From Bacteroidota bacterium (GTDB lineage: Bacteria > Bacteroidota > Bacteroidia > Chitinophagales > Chitinophagaceae), in contig JAFDYG010000103.1 of the NCBI GenBank assembly GCA_018267545.1, positions 1 through 40,457 on the forward strand: 40,457 nucleotides of DNA. Direction: 5' to 3'. The position numbers and the translations under genes were made by a program. The notes under the pieces are model-generated. The model was given only the letters and a program-made list of their open reading frames with translations, ran no database searches and was not told the DNA's origin. Below are positions 40,403-40,457 of the stretch, one piece after another. How positions within the stretch are numbered: the first letter of the stretch is position 1; every line of letters starts with the position of its first letter.

Positions 40403-40457
40403 ATGGTCAAAGCTAAGGAATTCGATTGGGAAAGGGGGCGGAGCCGGAGGCTGAACA

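Noticed and set aside
1-40457. CRISPR arrays, tRNA or rRNA genes, insertion sequences, phage or integrase genes
   Set aside because: None could be supported: no regularly spaced repeats, no cloverleaf-like sequence noticed and no transposase or integrase motif among the coding regions.

Overview
The window reads as chromosomal DNA of a Bacteroidota bacterium, most likely of the Chitinophagaceae type (inference). Supporting signs are SPII lipoproteins of the YwqK type, LytS/LytT-like signalling, genes for plant cell-wall sugars, TAnnTTTG-type promoter boxes and moderately high GC. By eye the plus strand is G-rich over nearly the whole window whatever the gene orientation. This suggests one leading strand, and it explains the many long antisense shadow frames. 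No rRNA, tRNA, CRISPR array, transposase or integrase was seen.

Layout. (1) 1-2217: end of an alpha/alpha-barrel glycosidase-like gene, then a GH105 unsaturated rhamnogalacturonyl hydrolase. (2) 2257-3661, minus strand: two tandem YwqK-type lipoproteins. (3) 3882-14581, plus strand: an 11-gene sugar-acid operon closed by a clear terminator. It holds a FucP-type symporter, a RhaM-type mutarotase, a ketodeoxyfuconate dehydrogenase, an FAH-fold hydrolase, a lactonase, an SDR sugar dehydrogenase, a zinc alcohol dehydrogenase, KDG kinase, KDPG aldolase, UxaB and UxaA. Read as a pathway it covers oxidative L-fucose breakdown except for a classical L-fuconate dehydratase. It also gives what looks like a complete route from L-galactose to pyruvate and glyceraldehyde-3-phosphate, if the zinc dehydrogenase acts on L-galactonate. 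(4) 14645-21689, minus strand: a TetR regulator and a TolC / membrane-fusion / two-ATPase / two-permease exporter resembling E. coli YbhGFSR with CecR. Matching palindromes lie upstream of the regulator and upstream of tolC.

(5) 21914-23782: an AT-richer two-gene island with a HIT protein and an unrecognised helical protein anchored by two C-terminal membrane segments. (6) 23798-26979: a protein with an HTH-like N-terminus, one membrane segment and an outer domain; then, divergently, a DoxX-like protein and a retropepsin-PDZ protease. (7) 26987-30513, minus strand: a DUF1080 hydrolase, a GMC oxidoreductase and an AraC regulator, which together suggest the 3-keto-glycoside route. (8) 30514-31185: a structured intergenic region and a ferritin. 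(9) 31297-33333: GH51 arabinofuranosidase. (10) 33352-36793: a tightly packed trio of patatin-like phospholipase with membrane helices, papain/C39-like peptidase and a 61-residue basic protein. (11) 36841-40402, minus strand: a secreted small protein, RmuC and a LytT/LytS-type two-component pair.

GH105, GH51, UxaAB and the L-fucose/L-galactose genes fit the use of pectin, including the L-galactose and L-fucose of rhamnogalacturonan II side chains. The best candidates for undescribed biology are the patatin-peptidase-small protein trio, the HIT plus membrane-protein pair, the joined L-fucose/L-galactose operon, and a covarying double-hairpin element seen twice.
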